Assembly: GCA_033239125.1 (NCBI GenBank)
Contig: BSWB01000002.1
Location: 9,147,001 to 9,211,000, forward strand
Length of the DNA stretch: 64,000 nucleotides
Reading direction: 5' to 3'
From: Fagopyrum homotropicum
Lineage: Eukaryota; Streptophyta; Magnoliopsida; Caryophyllales; Polygonaceae
A model generated the notes under the pieces. It was not told the DNA's origin, did no database searches, and was given only the letters and a program-made list of their open reading frames with translations. Shown in pieces: positions 1 through 9,330 of this stretch (position 1 is the first letter of the stretch; the number at the start of each line of letters is the position of its first letter). The translations under genes were made by a program, and so were the position numbers.

Positions 1-252
1 TTCAGCGATACCAAAGATTTCTACTATACCAAAGATTTCTGCTATCTTAGAGATTGAAAGATCTTTACGTCGTTGGGGTGCTTTCAACATTGTAGGTGAT
101 GCGAAATATATAGAGATAAATCTAGGTTTTTACAAGTATGAGACTTAAAGATAGACCGCAACTTATAAAAAACCCTAGCTTAAAGATAAACTACTACTTA
201 AATTTAAACTTAAAATTTTTGGGCCGAAAAATAAATAAAGTCTGGTGATATC
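1..252. other. unassigned AT-rich sequence at window edge
   Basis: No gene seen. The first 45 bases contain a short direct repeat (ccaaagatttct twice, with similar flanks). The stretch ends where a TG-initiated LTR-like sequence begins at 253. Confidence 0.4.
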
Positions 253-882
253 TGTAAGATCCTAGTTTTCACATTCACCGCCCCCGCGGTGAAGGAGGTC
301 GCCCCTGCGGCTGAGGCGATCTGCCTCTACGGATTCGCTGCAGATCTCGTCCGAACTATTTTCGTTCGTTTTATCTTTCTTCCATAGATAGAATATCCAT
401 CTTTTATCTATGGGCCGACTTCTTTATCTTCCTCCTAACCCTAGACGTCCTTTCCTATTATCTTTTCCGCCTCTTCTATATATTCCCGTCTTTTCTTCTT
501 TCTTCCATTTCTTGCTTACGTCTTCTTCAACCCAAGAGTGTTGCAGCCTTGATCCCTGTGTTCTTGCTAAACGTGTAAGTTCTTCCTTTCTGTTCTTCAT
601 GCTGCTGCACCTTGCTTCGCTTTTGTTTCGTTTCTCTCTTCGTTTCCTCTTTTCTTCTTCTCCAAGAATCAAGTTTGATCCTTGATTCTTGTGAAGCGTT
701 CCGTTGATGATCCTTTGATGTACACAGGATCCCTTGGTTGAGTTATGAAGTGTGAAGAGTAGTGAAAGAGCAAGCTTTGGCTTTGTCGTGGTTCTACTGT
801 CGTTGAAAAGCCGACAGTGCTTTTGCACCGTTACCCACCCCGCACTTTCATAGAGCCGCCTCTGCCCCTCTGTGCAGGGGTG
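253..882 (+). mobile_element. Tekay-like LTR fragment D', + orientation
   Basis: Starts TGTAAGATCC and matches, in reverse complement, the right half of LTR D (about 50570-51349): the same order of GC-rich blocks (caccgcccc, gcccctgcgg, cgcctctgcgg-like), a TATA-like ctatatattccc near 475, and a region whose minus-strand reading frame (424-828) is clearly related to a + frame at 50826-51074. No matching ...TTACA end is found near 880, where the sequence joins LTR-like remnant DNA (ggattgtttag), so this copy is truncated. It is inverted relative to D and A. Confidence 0.65.
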
Positions 883-1303
883 GATTGTTTAGTTGATTAT
901 ATTAGATATATTTTCACAACTTTGTGAGACTTGCAGCTTCATTTACGAAGTTTATATTTTATTAATTAATTATTCAATCAAAAATAGAGTCTTTGGTTGA
1001 ATTATTGTGAAGTCCTTACTAGATTGTAGTTGTGTGTTAATCTTATTGAAGGTTGGTGCTCATGGTCAATACTAGTCCCTCATTGTGCTTATTTTAATTA
1101 GAAGACTTGTGTAACGTTAAAGAAGTGCGGGTTAAGGTAATCTTCTCATTTAAGGGTTTTCACACATCATTGGTCAAGGTTCTTTTGCGGAACTATCTTA
1201 GTTCATATCTTCCTATATTTCTCTCATTAATCATTTCATAACCATCTTCTTATCTTTCCATATCATTTACTAATATGTGTTTTGAGTTTGCCAAAAAATC
1301 GAC
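883..1303 (+). repeat. LTR-like remnant Ra (copy of 51.95-52.76 kb)
   Basis: About 420 bp that repeat at 8.75-8.91 kb (partial) and 51.95-52.76 kb, the latter interrupted by a Cassandra element. Shared strings include gagacttgcagcttcatttacg, attattcaatcaaaaa and tgtgaagtccttg. In the 51.9 kb copy a TATA-like ttataaatagcc lies just upstream, so this looks like the R/U5 end and leader of an LTR retroelement; family not determined. Confidence 0.5.
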
Positions 1304-1666
1304 CCGTTCTTGAGAAAAATCGACCAATTTTTCTATATAGAACACCCCGATTTTTATCCCAGTTAAGTACTTTCAATCTAGATCGGGGACTTCGGCTTAA
1401 CCCCGCATCACTAGCGATATCAGGATCCACTCTGACGGTATCAGAATCCACTCTAGCGTGTTTCTAGCTTCCTTTTGTGTTCCTTTTTGTTTTGCAACAA
1501 CGCTTAATCCTTAAATGTGTCATTCCGCTCCATAATTTGCCAAATTACCTACAATTGTAACAAAATTTTGTGTAGATCTCTATTCTAATAATATATGTGA
1601 ATATAATTGCTTTGCTATGAATGTGTGTCTATGCATATGCAAAATAAAGGAAAAAACTACATAAAT
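1304..1666 (+). repeat. upstream-region copy of the protease gene unit (first)
   Basis: This stretch from ccgttcttgagaaaaatcgacc repeats at 2660 and near 52775, each time upstream of a papain-like pseudogene. It carries two tandem copies of a ggtatcaga-tccactct motif (1418-1457). The spacing between the starts at 1304 and 2660 defines a direct tandem duplication of about 1.36 kb. Confidence 0.6.
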
Positions 1667-2659
1667 GTTGGCGAATTTTATTGATATAAGTCCTACACAC
1701 AACTTTCTATGTGTGATATTAAATGTCAATCTTATTTAATTTGATTTTTATTTTAAAATTCATTAGCAAAATAAGGTCAACAAACTATTATATCTCATCT
1801 TCTGCATTCTCTCAATCCTCAGTCCTCTCATCTTCTTCACTCTCTCAGTCTTCTTCGTTATTCTCTCAACCTTTCATCTTCCTCTCTCTATTCTCTCAAA
1901 TCTCTCAAGCATGAATTTCGTGAATGTTGGTCACATCGTAGATGACGACGAGGTTGATCTTGGAACGCTGATAGATCTCACAGCACAAGGATTGATTACG
2001 CATGTTAAAAATCAAAGTCATGGTAGGTTAAATTTCATTAAGTTTTTATTCAAATGTTAGATTACTAACATTTTATACATATGTTTTTTGCATATCGCAT
2101 ATGCGCTACTCTTGAATTGCTTGCTATTGTGGAAGGAGCTTATGTCAAGCTAACGGGAAAGCTCTTAGAGTTGTCGTACCAGACAATAATTAACGGCGAT
2201 ATGTCGGAAGATTTCACGGAGATTGATGGGAAAAAAATCATCCATGTATTCCATAAAGCGATTCCTCGCGTATTTTCCTTCTTGATCACTATTGAAAACC
2301 ACCCCGGCCACCCATAATTTAAGAAAGAAGTTTTTGATAGGTCGAAGATATTTCACTGTTTCCTTTTTTTTATTTCAACCCTTATAATTTTTACATACTA
2401 AATCTATATATGTTACTATTATACAATATCTCAAACCCATCTCATCGCCCTCTGTCATCTCTATCCTTAATTTCGCTACTTTGGACACTACGGTAAAAGG
2501 TTACAGAAATAAATTTGACGATGGTCAACCTGTATATACAACTATTCATTACACTAATTCTGTCCTTAATTTCGCTACCTTTTACATACTAAATCTATAT
2601 ATGTTACAATTGCAAAGAATATACCGTCGTCCCTATGGAAAAACTGTCGATAAGTAAGT
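1667..2659 (+). pseudogene. papain-family cysteine protease pseudogene, copy U0 (5' half plus stub of last exon)
   Basis: A C1A peptidase gene remnant. Exon 1 (ATG 1911, donor CATG|GTAGGT at 2025) encodes a segment ending in a VKNQ-like motif that in papain-family enzymes precedes the active-site Cys. Exon 2 (from about 2094) encodes ATLELLAIVEGAYVKLTGKLLELS, which fits the helix after the catalytic Cys and the EG...TGKL.LS.Q consensus. The exon-2 acceptor reads gcat rather than gcag, so splicing is lost, and the Cys codon seen in copy 3552 is CGC-like here. The remainder is rearranged: only about 35 bp of the last exon (agaatataccgtcg..) remain before the sequence jumps back at 2660 to the upstream repeat. 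Not functional; would have been a secreted or vacuolar protease, but no signal peptide is apparent. Confidence 0.7.
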
Positions 2660-2769
2660 ACCGTTCTTGAGAAAAATCGACCAATTTTCAATATAAAACA
2701 TCCCGATTTTTATCCCAATTAAGGACTTTCTATCTAGATCGGAAACTTCGGCTTAATCCCGCATCAATA

Positions 2770-2854
2770 GCGGTATCAGAATCCACTCTGACGGTATCAG
2801 AATCCACTCTAACGGTATCAGAATCCACTCTAACGGTATCAGAATCCACTCTAG
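2770..2854 (+). repeat. 22-bp minisatellite, four copies
   Basis: Four tandem copies of cggtatcagaatccactctga with small changes. The 1.4-kb copy has two and the 52.9-kb copy about two degenerate ones, so copy number changed after duplication. The core ggtatcaga is shared with the primer-binding-site-like strings in the neighbouring array. Confidence 0.85.
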
Positions 2855-3204
2855 CGTGTTCCTATCTTCCTTTTATGTTCCTTTTTGTTCTGCATCGATG
2901 CTTAATCCTTAAATGTGTCATTCCGCTCCATAATTCGCGAAATTATCTACAATTGCAACAAAACTTTGCGTAGATTTATATTCTAATAATATATGTGAAT
3001 ATAATTGCTTTGAATGTATTTCTATGCATTCAAAATAAAGAGAAAAACTATATAAATGAATGCTTAAATATAATTTATAATTAATGTAATCAATTTTCGA
3101 GTAAATATATGAAATAATTATAATTTTTATTATTGGAAGTTTTGAAACAAGGAATATCATTTTGTTTTGAAATAAATGTTAATGTTGATTACTCATTATT
3201 TTTT

Positions 3205-3386
3205 GAAACAATTTGGTTTACTAGACTTTTTTTAGTTTTGTGTTTAGTAAATGTACCCTTGAGAAAAGAGTATGAAGAGTTTGAGAATAAATACAAAATG
3301 TTGGGGTATATTTACTTAATTGAAATATTAAAAAGTCTACTTACTGTTATAATTTTTCAAAAAGGCCTAGTTACCAATACTACCCT
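3205..3386. mobile_element. small MITE-like insertion
   Basis: About 180 bp present here but absent from the paralogous site near 53266, where actcattattttttt runs directly into the following sequence. The ends are imperfect inverted repeats: ttggtttactagacttttt on the left and, reversed, ttggtaactaggccttttt on the right. The flanking T-rich tracts make the target-site duplication ambiguous. Confidence 0.55.
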
Positions 3387-3551
3387 TATTTTTTTTCAAA
3401 TAAATGTTAATATATATCTATAATAATTACAACTACTCTCCACGAAGCATTTAATATTTTCAGTACTTAGCTGATAATAAAGAAATGTAGAGTACTCAAT
3501 TCTTACCGCATACATCACATCACATTAAAGAGATGATTGTTTGTTCCAATA

Positions 3552-4790
3552 AGGTTGTTGACGAATTTTTATTAGTTTAAGTCCTACACGCAACTTCCTA
3601 CTTGTGATACTAAATGTCAATCTTATTTAATTTGATTTTTTTATTTTAAGATTCATTAACAAAATAAGGTCAACAAACTATTATATCTCATCTTCTACGT
3701 TCTCTCAATCCTCAGCCCTCTCATCTTCTTCACTCTCTTAGTCTTCTTCGTTATTTTCTCAACATTTCATCTTCCTCTTTCTATTCTCTCAAATCTCTCA
3801 AACATGAATTTCGTAAATGTTGGTCCCATCGTAGATTAGGACGAGTCCTGGAACGCTGATGGATCTCAGAGCACAAGGATTGATTACGCCTGTTAAAAAA
3901 TAAAGTCATGGTAGGTTAAATTTACTTAAATTTTTTTTCAAATGTTAGATTACTGGCATTTTATACATATTTTTTTTTGCAGATCCCATATGTGCTACTC
4001 TTGAATTGCTTGATATTGTGGAAGGAGCTCATGCCAAGATAACGGGAAAGCTTTTAGAGTTGTCGTACGAGACAATTAACGACGATATATCGGAAGACTT
4101 CATGCAGATTGGCAAAAAAAAATCATCTGTGTACTCCATAAAGCGATTGCTCGCGTATTTTTCTTCTTGATCACTATTAAAAACCACCCGTCCATCCAGA
4201 ATTCAAGAAGGAAGTTTTCAATAGGTCGAAGGTGTTTCACCGTTTCCCTTTTTTTATGTCAACTATTATAATTTTTATATACTAAATATATATATGTTAC
4301 TATTATACAGTATCTCAAACCCATCTCATCGCCCTCCGTCATCTCTATCCTTAATTTCCCTACCTTAGATACTACTGTAAAAGGTTACAAGAATAAAATT
4401 GACGATGGTCAACTGTATATGCAACTATTCATTGTACTAAAGATTTCGAAAACTACAAAGGGTAATATTTTTATTTATTTAACATAATAATTATTTCATT
4501 ACAAGTGTACTAATTTTTAATAACATATTGCAGAGAATATACCGTCGGCCCTATGATAAAACTGTCGATAAGAAAGATTACGATCACGGTTTTTACATAG
4601 TTGGATATGGAAAAACCAAAGGAGGCGTGGATTCTGGATTTGCAAAAATAGTTGGAGCGTAGATTGGGTTATCAAAGGTTATGTTCACATATCTAATGCA
4701 AGAGTCATTACGGCTACGCTGGTGTATTTATAGAATGTAAACTTCTCCAGTTCAACATTGTTAGAGTATGGACCTATATATTGGAACATA
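3552..4790 (+). pseudogene. papain-family cysteine protease pseudogene, copy V1 (four-exon layout)
   Basis: The most complete copy. Exons: 3804-3910, 3983-4231, 4311-4461, 4534 to about 4790, with consensus junctions CATG|GTAGG, TTTTGCAG|AT, TCGAAG|GTGTT, TTATACAG|TA, AAGG|GTAAT and TTGCAG|AG. Exon 2 continues the VKNQ motif and keeps a Cys codon spaced like papain Cys25 (C, then EG eleven residues on), although the usual CGSCWAF is eroded. Exon 4 carries the DHG..IVGYG (catalytic His) and KNSWS-like (catalytic Asn) blocks. Exon 1 has an in-frame TAG after about 10 codons, exon 2 has a frameshift (ttggcaaaaaaaaatc), and exon 4 has a TAG at the usual GADWG. A dead duplicate of an intron-containing host gene. 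Confidence 0.75.
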
Positions 4791-4917
4791 TGTTGGGCTT
4801 ATCCTTTAATTTGTTAGTTTATTTATTTTATCTTATATTTTGTTTCCTTTATAAGTGTATATATAAACAATATTTGATTAATAAAATAAATAATTTTTTG
4901 ATTCACAAATCTCTTCA
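4791..4917 (+). mobile_element. short LTR-like segment L1 with adjacent PBS-like site
   Basis: A 127-bp segment starting TGTTGGGCTTATCC and ending CTCTTCA, with a TATA-like tgtatatataaac and an AT-rich 3' half. It is followed at 4918 by tggtatcagaac, 11 of 12 bases matching the initiator-Met tRNA primer-binding site. The same arrangement recurs eleven more times. Size and ends fit a TRIM or very short copia-type LTR; this is an inference. Confidence 0.55.
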
Positions 4918-5072
4918 TGGTATCAGAACCCACTCCGTACGATTACAGTTAGCCAATCCACTCTGTCTATCCAAATATTTATTGCACTAAAGATTTCAAA
5001 AACTAAAAAGGGTAATATTTTTATTTTTAACATATTATATTATTTGATTACATGTGTACTAATTTTTAATAA

Positions 5073-5373
5073 CCGAATATACCGGCGGCCCTATAACATA
5101 GTTGTCGATAAGGAAGATTACGATCACGGTATTTGCATAGTTGGATATGAAAAATCCAAATGAGGTCGTGGATTCTAGATTTGTAAAAATAGTTGAGGTG
5201 TATATTGGGATATCAAATGTTATTTTCACAAATCTCATGGAAGGGGTCATTATGACTACGCTGGTGTACTCAAACAATACAGAATTCCCCAATTCAACAC
5301 GGTTAGAGTACAAACAATACAAAATTCTCCAGTTCAACACGGTTAGAGTATGGACCTAGTATATTGGGTCATA
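5073..5373 (+). pseudogene. protease last-exon fragment E2
   Basis: Copy of papain-family exon 4 with part of the preceding exon and intron (4985-5072). The intron acceptor is lost (aaccgaatatacc). The His block (DHGICIVGYE-like) and a degenerate Asn block are recognisable, with stops where Trp and Gly codons stood. A local tandem duplication of about 45 bp (acaatacagaattcccc.. / acaatacaaaattctcc..) precedes the next short LTR. Confidence 0.65.
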
Positions 5374-5501
5374 TGCTGGGCTTATCCTTTATTTTTTTTA
5401 GTTTATTTATTTTATCTTATATTTTGTATTTTTTATAAGTGTATATATAAAAAATATTTGATCAATGAAATAAACAAGTTTTCGATTCACAAATCTCTTC
5501 A
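5374..5501 (+). mobile_element. short LTR-like segment L2
   Basis: Starts TGCTGGGCTTATCC (TG end kept, one base changed) and ends CTCTTCA; followed at 5502 by tggtatcagaac. Same array position as L1. Confidence 0.5.
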
Positions 5502-5678
5502 TGGTATCAGAACCCACTCCGTAGTATTAGAGTTCGCTCTACGTTATTAGAATCCACTTTAGCTATGCAACTATTCAATGCACTAAAGATTTCGAAAAAT
5601 ACAAAAGGGTAATATTTTTATTTTTAACTTATTATATTATTTGATTACATGTTTACTAATTTTTAATAGCCTATTGCA

Positions 5679-5939
5679 AAGAATATACCGTCAACCCTAT
5701 TACAAATTTGTCGATAAGAAAGATTACGATCACGGTATTTGTATAGTTGGATATGGAAAAATCAAAGGAGGTCGTGGATTCTAAATTTGCAAAAATAGTT
5801 GGGACGCAGATTTGGTTATCGAAGATTATGTTCACGTATCTCATGGGGTGGGTCATTACGGCTACGCTGGTGTACTTAGACAATACATAATTTCTCAACT
5901 CAACATTGCTAGAGTATCACCCTAGTATATTGAGTCATA
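5679..5939 (+). pseudogene. protease last-exon fragment E3
   Basis: Exon-4 copy preceded by the retained intron 3 (acceptor ttgcaa, mutated). The DHGICIVGYG and KNSW-like regions are recoverable only across frameshifts and stops. Followed directly by L3. Confidence 0.65.
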
Positions 5940-6066
5940 TGTTGAGCTTATCCTTTATTTTGTTAGTTTATTTATTTTATCTTATATTTTATTTTATTTA
6001 TAAGTGTCTATATAAACAATATTTGATCAATTAAATAAACAAGTTTTCGATTCACAAATCTATTCA
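5940..6066 (+). mobile_element. short LTR-like segment L3
   Basis: Starts TGTTGAGCTTATCC, ends TATTCA; followed by aggtatcagaac, a slightly degenerate PBS-like site. Confidence 0.5.
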
Positions 6067-6245
6067 AGGTATCAGAACTCACTCCGTAATATTAGAGTTC
6101 GCTCCGCGGTATCAAAATTCACTCTGACTATACAACTATTCATTGCACTAAGAGTTTCGAAAACTACAAAGGGGTAATATTTTTATTTTTAACATATTAT
6201 ATTATTTGATTACATGTGTACTAATTTTTAGTAGCATATTGCTAG

Positions 6246-6502
6246 GAATATACCATCGGCCCTATGACAAAGTTGTAGATAAGGAAGATTACGATCACGG
6301 TATTTGTATAGTTGGATATGGAAAAGTCAAAGGAGACCGTAAATTCTGGATTTGCAAAAATAGTTTAAGCGTAGATTGGGATATCAAAGGTTATTTTCAC
6401 ATATCTCATGGTGGGATCATTACAGCTACGTTGGTGTACTTAAACAATACAAAATTCTCTACTTCAACCTGTTAGAGTATGAAACTAGTATATTGGGACA
6501 TA
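6246..6502 (+). pseudogene. protease last-exon fragment E4 (best-preserved reading frame)
   Basis: An open frame from 6206 to 6475 reads through most of exon 4: the YHRPYDK segment, then DHGICIVGYGKVKG (catalytic His region of the C1A family), FWICKNS (catalytic Asn region; the usual NSWG is altered to NSLS) and IKGYFHISHG. Retained intron 3 precedes it (acceptor gctag). At under 90 codons with no Cys half it cannot be an active enzyme. Confidence 0.7.
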
Positions 6503-6629
6503 TGTTGGGCTTATCCTTTATTTTGTTAGTTTATTTATTTTATCTTATATTTTGTTTCCTTTATAAGTGTATGTATAAACAATATTTGATCAATGAAATA
6601 AACAAGTTTTTGATTCACAAATCTCTTCA
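6503..6629 (+). mobile_element. short LTR-like segment L4
   Basis: Starts TGTTGGGCTTATCC, ends CTCTTCA; followed by tgtatcagatcc, a degraded PBS-like site. Confidence 0.5.
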
Positions 6630-6736
6630 TTGTATCAGATCCCACTCCGTTGGATTATAGTTCGCTCCGCGGTATCTGAATCCACTATGGCTATACAAAT
6701 ATTTATTGCATTAAAGATTTCGAAAACTAAAAATAT

Positions 6737-7026
6737 TTGGGGTTCTATGACAAAGTTGTTGATAAGGAAGATTACGATCACGGTATTTGTATAGTTGAAA
6801 ATGAAAAATCCAAAAGATACCGTTGATTCTATAGTTGTAAAAATAGTTGGGGCGCATATTGGGGTATCAAATGTTATGTTCACATATCTCATGGAAAGGG
6901 TCATTACGGCTACGCTGTATACTCAAACAATGCAGAATTCCCCAGTTCAACACGGTTAGAGTACAAACAATGCAAAACATTCCAGTTCAACAAGGTTAGA
7001 GTATATACCTAGTATATTGAGTCATA
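6737..7026 (+). pseudogene. protease last-exon fragment E5, intron 3 deleted
   Basis: Here the exon-3 tail (gatttcgaaaactaaaa) is joined to exon 4 by an internal deletion that removes intron 3 and the exon-4 start (atttggggttctatgac). The junction is not at the splice sites, so this is deletion, not splicing. It also carries the same kind of 45-bp duplication before the short LTR as E2. Confidence 0.65.
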
Positions 7027-7153
7027 TGTTGGGCTTATCCTTTATTTTATTAGTTTATTTATTTTATCTTATTTTTTGTATTTTTTACAAGTGTATATAT
7101 AAACAATATTTGATTAATGAAACATACAAGTTTTCGATTCACAAATCTGTTCA
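7027..7153 (+). mobile_element. short LTR-like segment L5
   Basis: Starts TGTTGGGCTTATCC, ends CTGTTCA; the following site is degraded (ctttatcaaaac). Confidence 0.5.
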
Positions 7154-7332
7154 CTTTATCAAAACCCACTCTGTAGTATTAGAGTTCGCTAAGCGTTATC
7201 AGAATTCACTTTACCTATGCAACTATTCAATACACTAAAGATTTCGAAAACTAAAAAGGGGTAATATTTTTATTTTTAACTTATGATATTATTTGATTAC
7301 ATATTTACTAATTTTTAATAGCTTATTGTAAG

Positions 7333-7591
7333 GAATATCCCGTCGTCTTTATGACAAAGTTGTCGATAAGGAAGATTACGATCACGGTATTTGCATAGTT
7401 GGATATGGAAAAACCAAAGGATGCGGTGGATTTTGAATTTGCAAAAATAGTTGGAACGCAGATTTGGGTATCAAAGATTATTTTCACGTATCTCATGGAG
7501 GGGGTCATTACGGCTACGCTGGTGTACTCAGACAATGCAGAATTTCCCAACTCAACACTGTTAGAATATGAACCTAGTATATTGGGTCATA
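7333..7591 (+). pseudogene. protease last-exon fragment E6
   Basis: Exon-4 copy with retained intron 3. GICIVGYGKTKG-like and GTQIWVSK-shifted frames are visible; reading requires at least one frame change between the His and Asn blocks. Confidence 0.65.
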
Positions 7592-7761
7592 TGTTGGACT
7601 TATCCTTTATTTTGTTAGTTTATTTATTTTATCTTATCTTTTGTTTTACTTATAATTGTTTATGTAAACAATATTTGATTAATTAAATAAACTTATAATT
7701 GTTTATGTAAACAATATTTGATTAATTAAATAAACAAGTTTTCGATTCACAAATCTCTTCA
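7592..7761 (+). mobile_element. short LTR-like segment L6 with internal duplication
   Basis: Starts TGTTGGACTTATCC, ends CTCTTCA. It is about 43 bp longer than its relatives because a block around 7650-7735 (ttgtttatgtaaacaatatt) is tandemly duplicated. Followed by gggtatcagaac. Confidence 0.55.
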
Positions 7762-7938
7762 GGGTATCAGAACTCACTCCGTAGTATTAGAGTTCGCTCC
7801 GCGGTATTAAAATCCACTCTGACTATACAACTATTCATTGCACTAAGGATTTCGAAAACTACAAAGGGGTAATATTTTTATTTTTAACATATTATATTAT
7901 TTGATCACATGTGTACTAATTTTTAGTAACCTATTGTA

Positions 7939-8196
7939 GGGAATATACCGTCTGCCCTATGACAAAGTTGTCGATAAGAATGATTACGATCACGGTATTT
8001 GCATAGTTGGATATGGAAAAATCATAGGAGACCGTGGATTCTAGATTTGTAAAAATAGTTTGGGGTAGATTGGAGTATCAAAGGTTATACTCACATATCT
8101 CATGGTGGGATTATTACGGCTACGCTGGTGTACTCAAACAATGTAAAATTCTCCATTTCATCCCATTAGAGTATGAACCTAATATATTGGGTTATA
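7939..8196 (+). pseudogene. protease last-exon fragment E7
   Basis: Exon-4 copy with retained intron 3 (acceptor ttgtag). Frameshifts separate the His and Asn blocks. It is the last unit of the first array block. Confidence 0.65.
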
Positions 8197-8322
8197 TGTT
8201 AGGCTTATCCTTTATTTTGTTCGTTTATTTATTTTATCTTATATTTTATTTTTTTATAAGTGTCTATATAAACAATATTTGATCAATGAAATAAACAAGT
8301 TTTTGATTTACAAATCTCTTCA
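8197..8322 (+). mobile_element. short LTR-like segment L7
   Basis: Starts TGTTAGGCTTATCC, ends CTCTTCA, and is directly followed by the exact 12-base initiator-Met PBS at 8323-8334. Confidence 0.6.
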
Positions 8323-8334
8323 TGGTATCAGAGC
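8323..8334 (+). promoter_or_regulatory. exact initiator-Met tRNA primer-binding-site sequence
   Basis: TGGTATCAGAGC immediately follows the CA end of L7. This is the standard plant copia/TRIM PBS and sits where a PBS should be. The equivalent sites after the other short LTRs match 9-11 of 12 bases. Confidence 0.6.
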
Positions 8335-8912
8335 CCACTCCGTAGTATTAGAGTTCGCTCCGCACTATCAGAATCCAATCTGGCTGATGTGAGACCATCT
8401 GCAACAACAACGACCAGTTACACGCTCAAGGAAACTCTCCTCACTCTTAAGAGTTTTTTGGTGACATTACTTATTGGTATAGAAGAGGCAAGCCACGATC
8501 AAGAAGATCCACCAAGGAAGTAAAAAGAATAAGAGCAATGAAGAGTCTTAGAGGAAGGAAAATCGACCGATTTTCATGTAGAAAAAATTAACCGTTTTTT
8601 GTGTCTCATTACGAGCTTTGCAAGATATCCGGCCATGATTCTATATTTTGGGATTGTATCTTATTTTAATTCCTTAAAGCTCTCATACTATCTTAAGGGA
8701 TTATTAGATTTTATCATTGTTGATTTTACATTTTATATATCTTAAAGATAGCCTTAGTGGGGAATTGTTTTTTAGATTATATTTGATAGCGTGAGACTTG
8801 CAGCTTTATCTACGAAATTTGTATTTTATTAATTAATTATTTAATCAAAAAGAGAATCTTTGGTTGAATTATTGTGAAGTCCTTGTTAGATTGTAGTTGT
8901 GTTGTAGATTAT
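8335..8912 (+). repeat. LTR-like remnant Rb
   Basis: From ggctgatgtgagacc onward this parallels 12492-12532 joined to 51350-52100. It therefore shows the empty target site of LTR D (caacaacaacgaccagttac). The 3' part repeats the gagacttgcagctt...gtgaagtccttg block of Ra and is cut at 8913 by a MITE. No gene. Confidence 0.6.
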
Positions 8913-9327
8913 GGGTGTGTTTGGTAAGAGATGGAGGTTATTTTGAAGATTAATCTAGATGGAATTTAAAAGGGGTTAAATTTAATATGGAATTTATTAG
9001 GGATTATTTGATATAAAATAATTTACGTGAAGTTGTTTGGTTGAAGATCTTTTAATAGGTTTAATTGATATTGATTTACAAATTTATCCTTATTTTAACC
9101 TTAAATAGGGTTAAATTGGGGGCATGAGTGGAATTTTAAATGATATTTAAAAATTAATCTCCTTTAACCTTGGTAATATAAGGTTATTTTTTTGCCCTTT
9201 TTAATCCCAATTAATCCCCTCTATAATTTTTTCCCATAATCTCCACCTTCATCCAAACACCTACACAAATTTAATCTTCTAAATTTAATCTAAATGAACC
9301 TTCTTTAATCTCCAACCAAACACACCC
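8913..9327. mobile_element. MITE, PIF/Harbinger-like, 415 bp
   Basis: Perfect 13-bp terminal inverted repeats (GGGTGTGTTTGGT at the left, its complement at the right), weaker inverted similarity further in, and flanking tat at 8910-8912 and 9328-9330. GGG...TTTGG termini with a 3-bp duplication fit Tourist/Harbinger-type MITEs, although their usual target is TTA/TAA. No coding capacity. Confidence 0.8.
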
Positions 9328-9330
9328 TAT

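Larger units (their letters stand above)
2660..3551 (+). repeat. upstream-region copy of the protease gene unit (second), with MITE
   Basis: Second copy of the 1304 and 52775 sequence. Apart from the 22-bp tandem repeat at 2770-2854 and the insertion near 3205-3386, it runs collinear with 52775-53430 up to gttgttg(a/g)cgaatttttatt, the start of the protease unit. No gene of its own. Confidence 0.6.

Noticed and set aside
424..828. 134-codon minus-strand frame as a gene
   Set aside because: Lies within LTR fragment D'; Lys/Arg/Glu-rich only because of purine-rich LTR sequence, and the same low-complexity frame exists in D.
2770..2854. CRISPR-like repeat
   Set aside because: Repeats are directly abutting with no spacers and the context is plant nuclear DNA; it is a minisatellite.
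6206..6475. An active small cysteine protease
   Set aside because: Lacks the catalytic Cys half, has altered NSWG and no proper start or splice partner.
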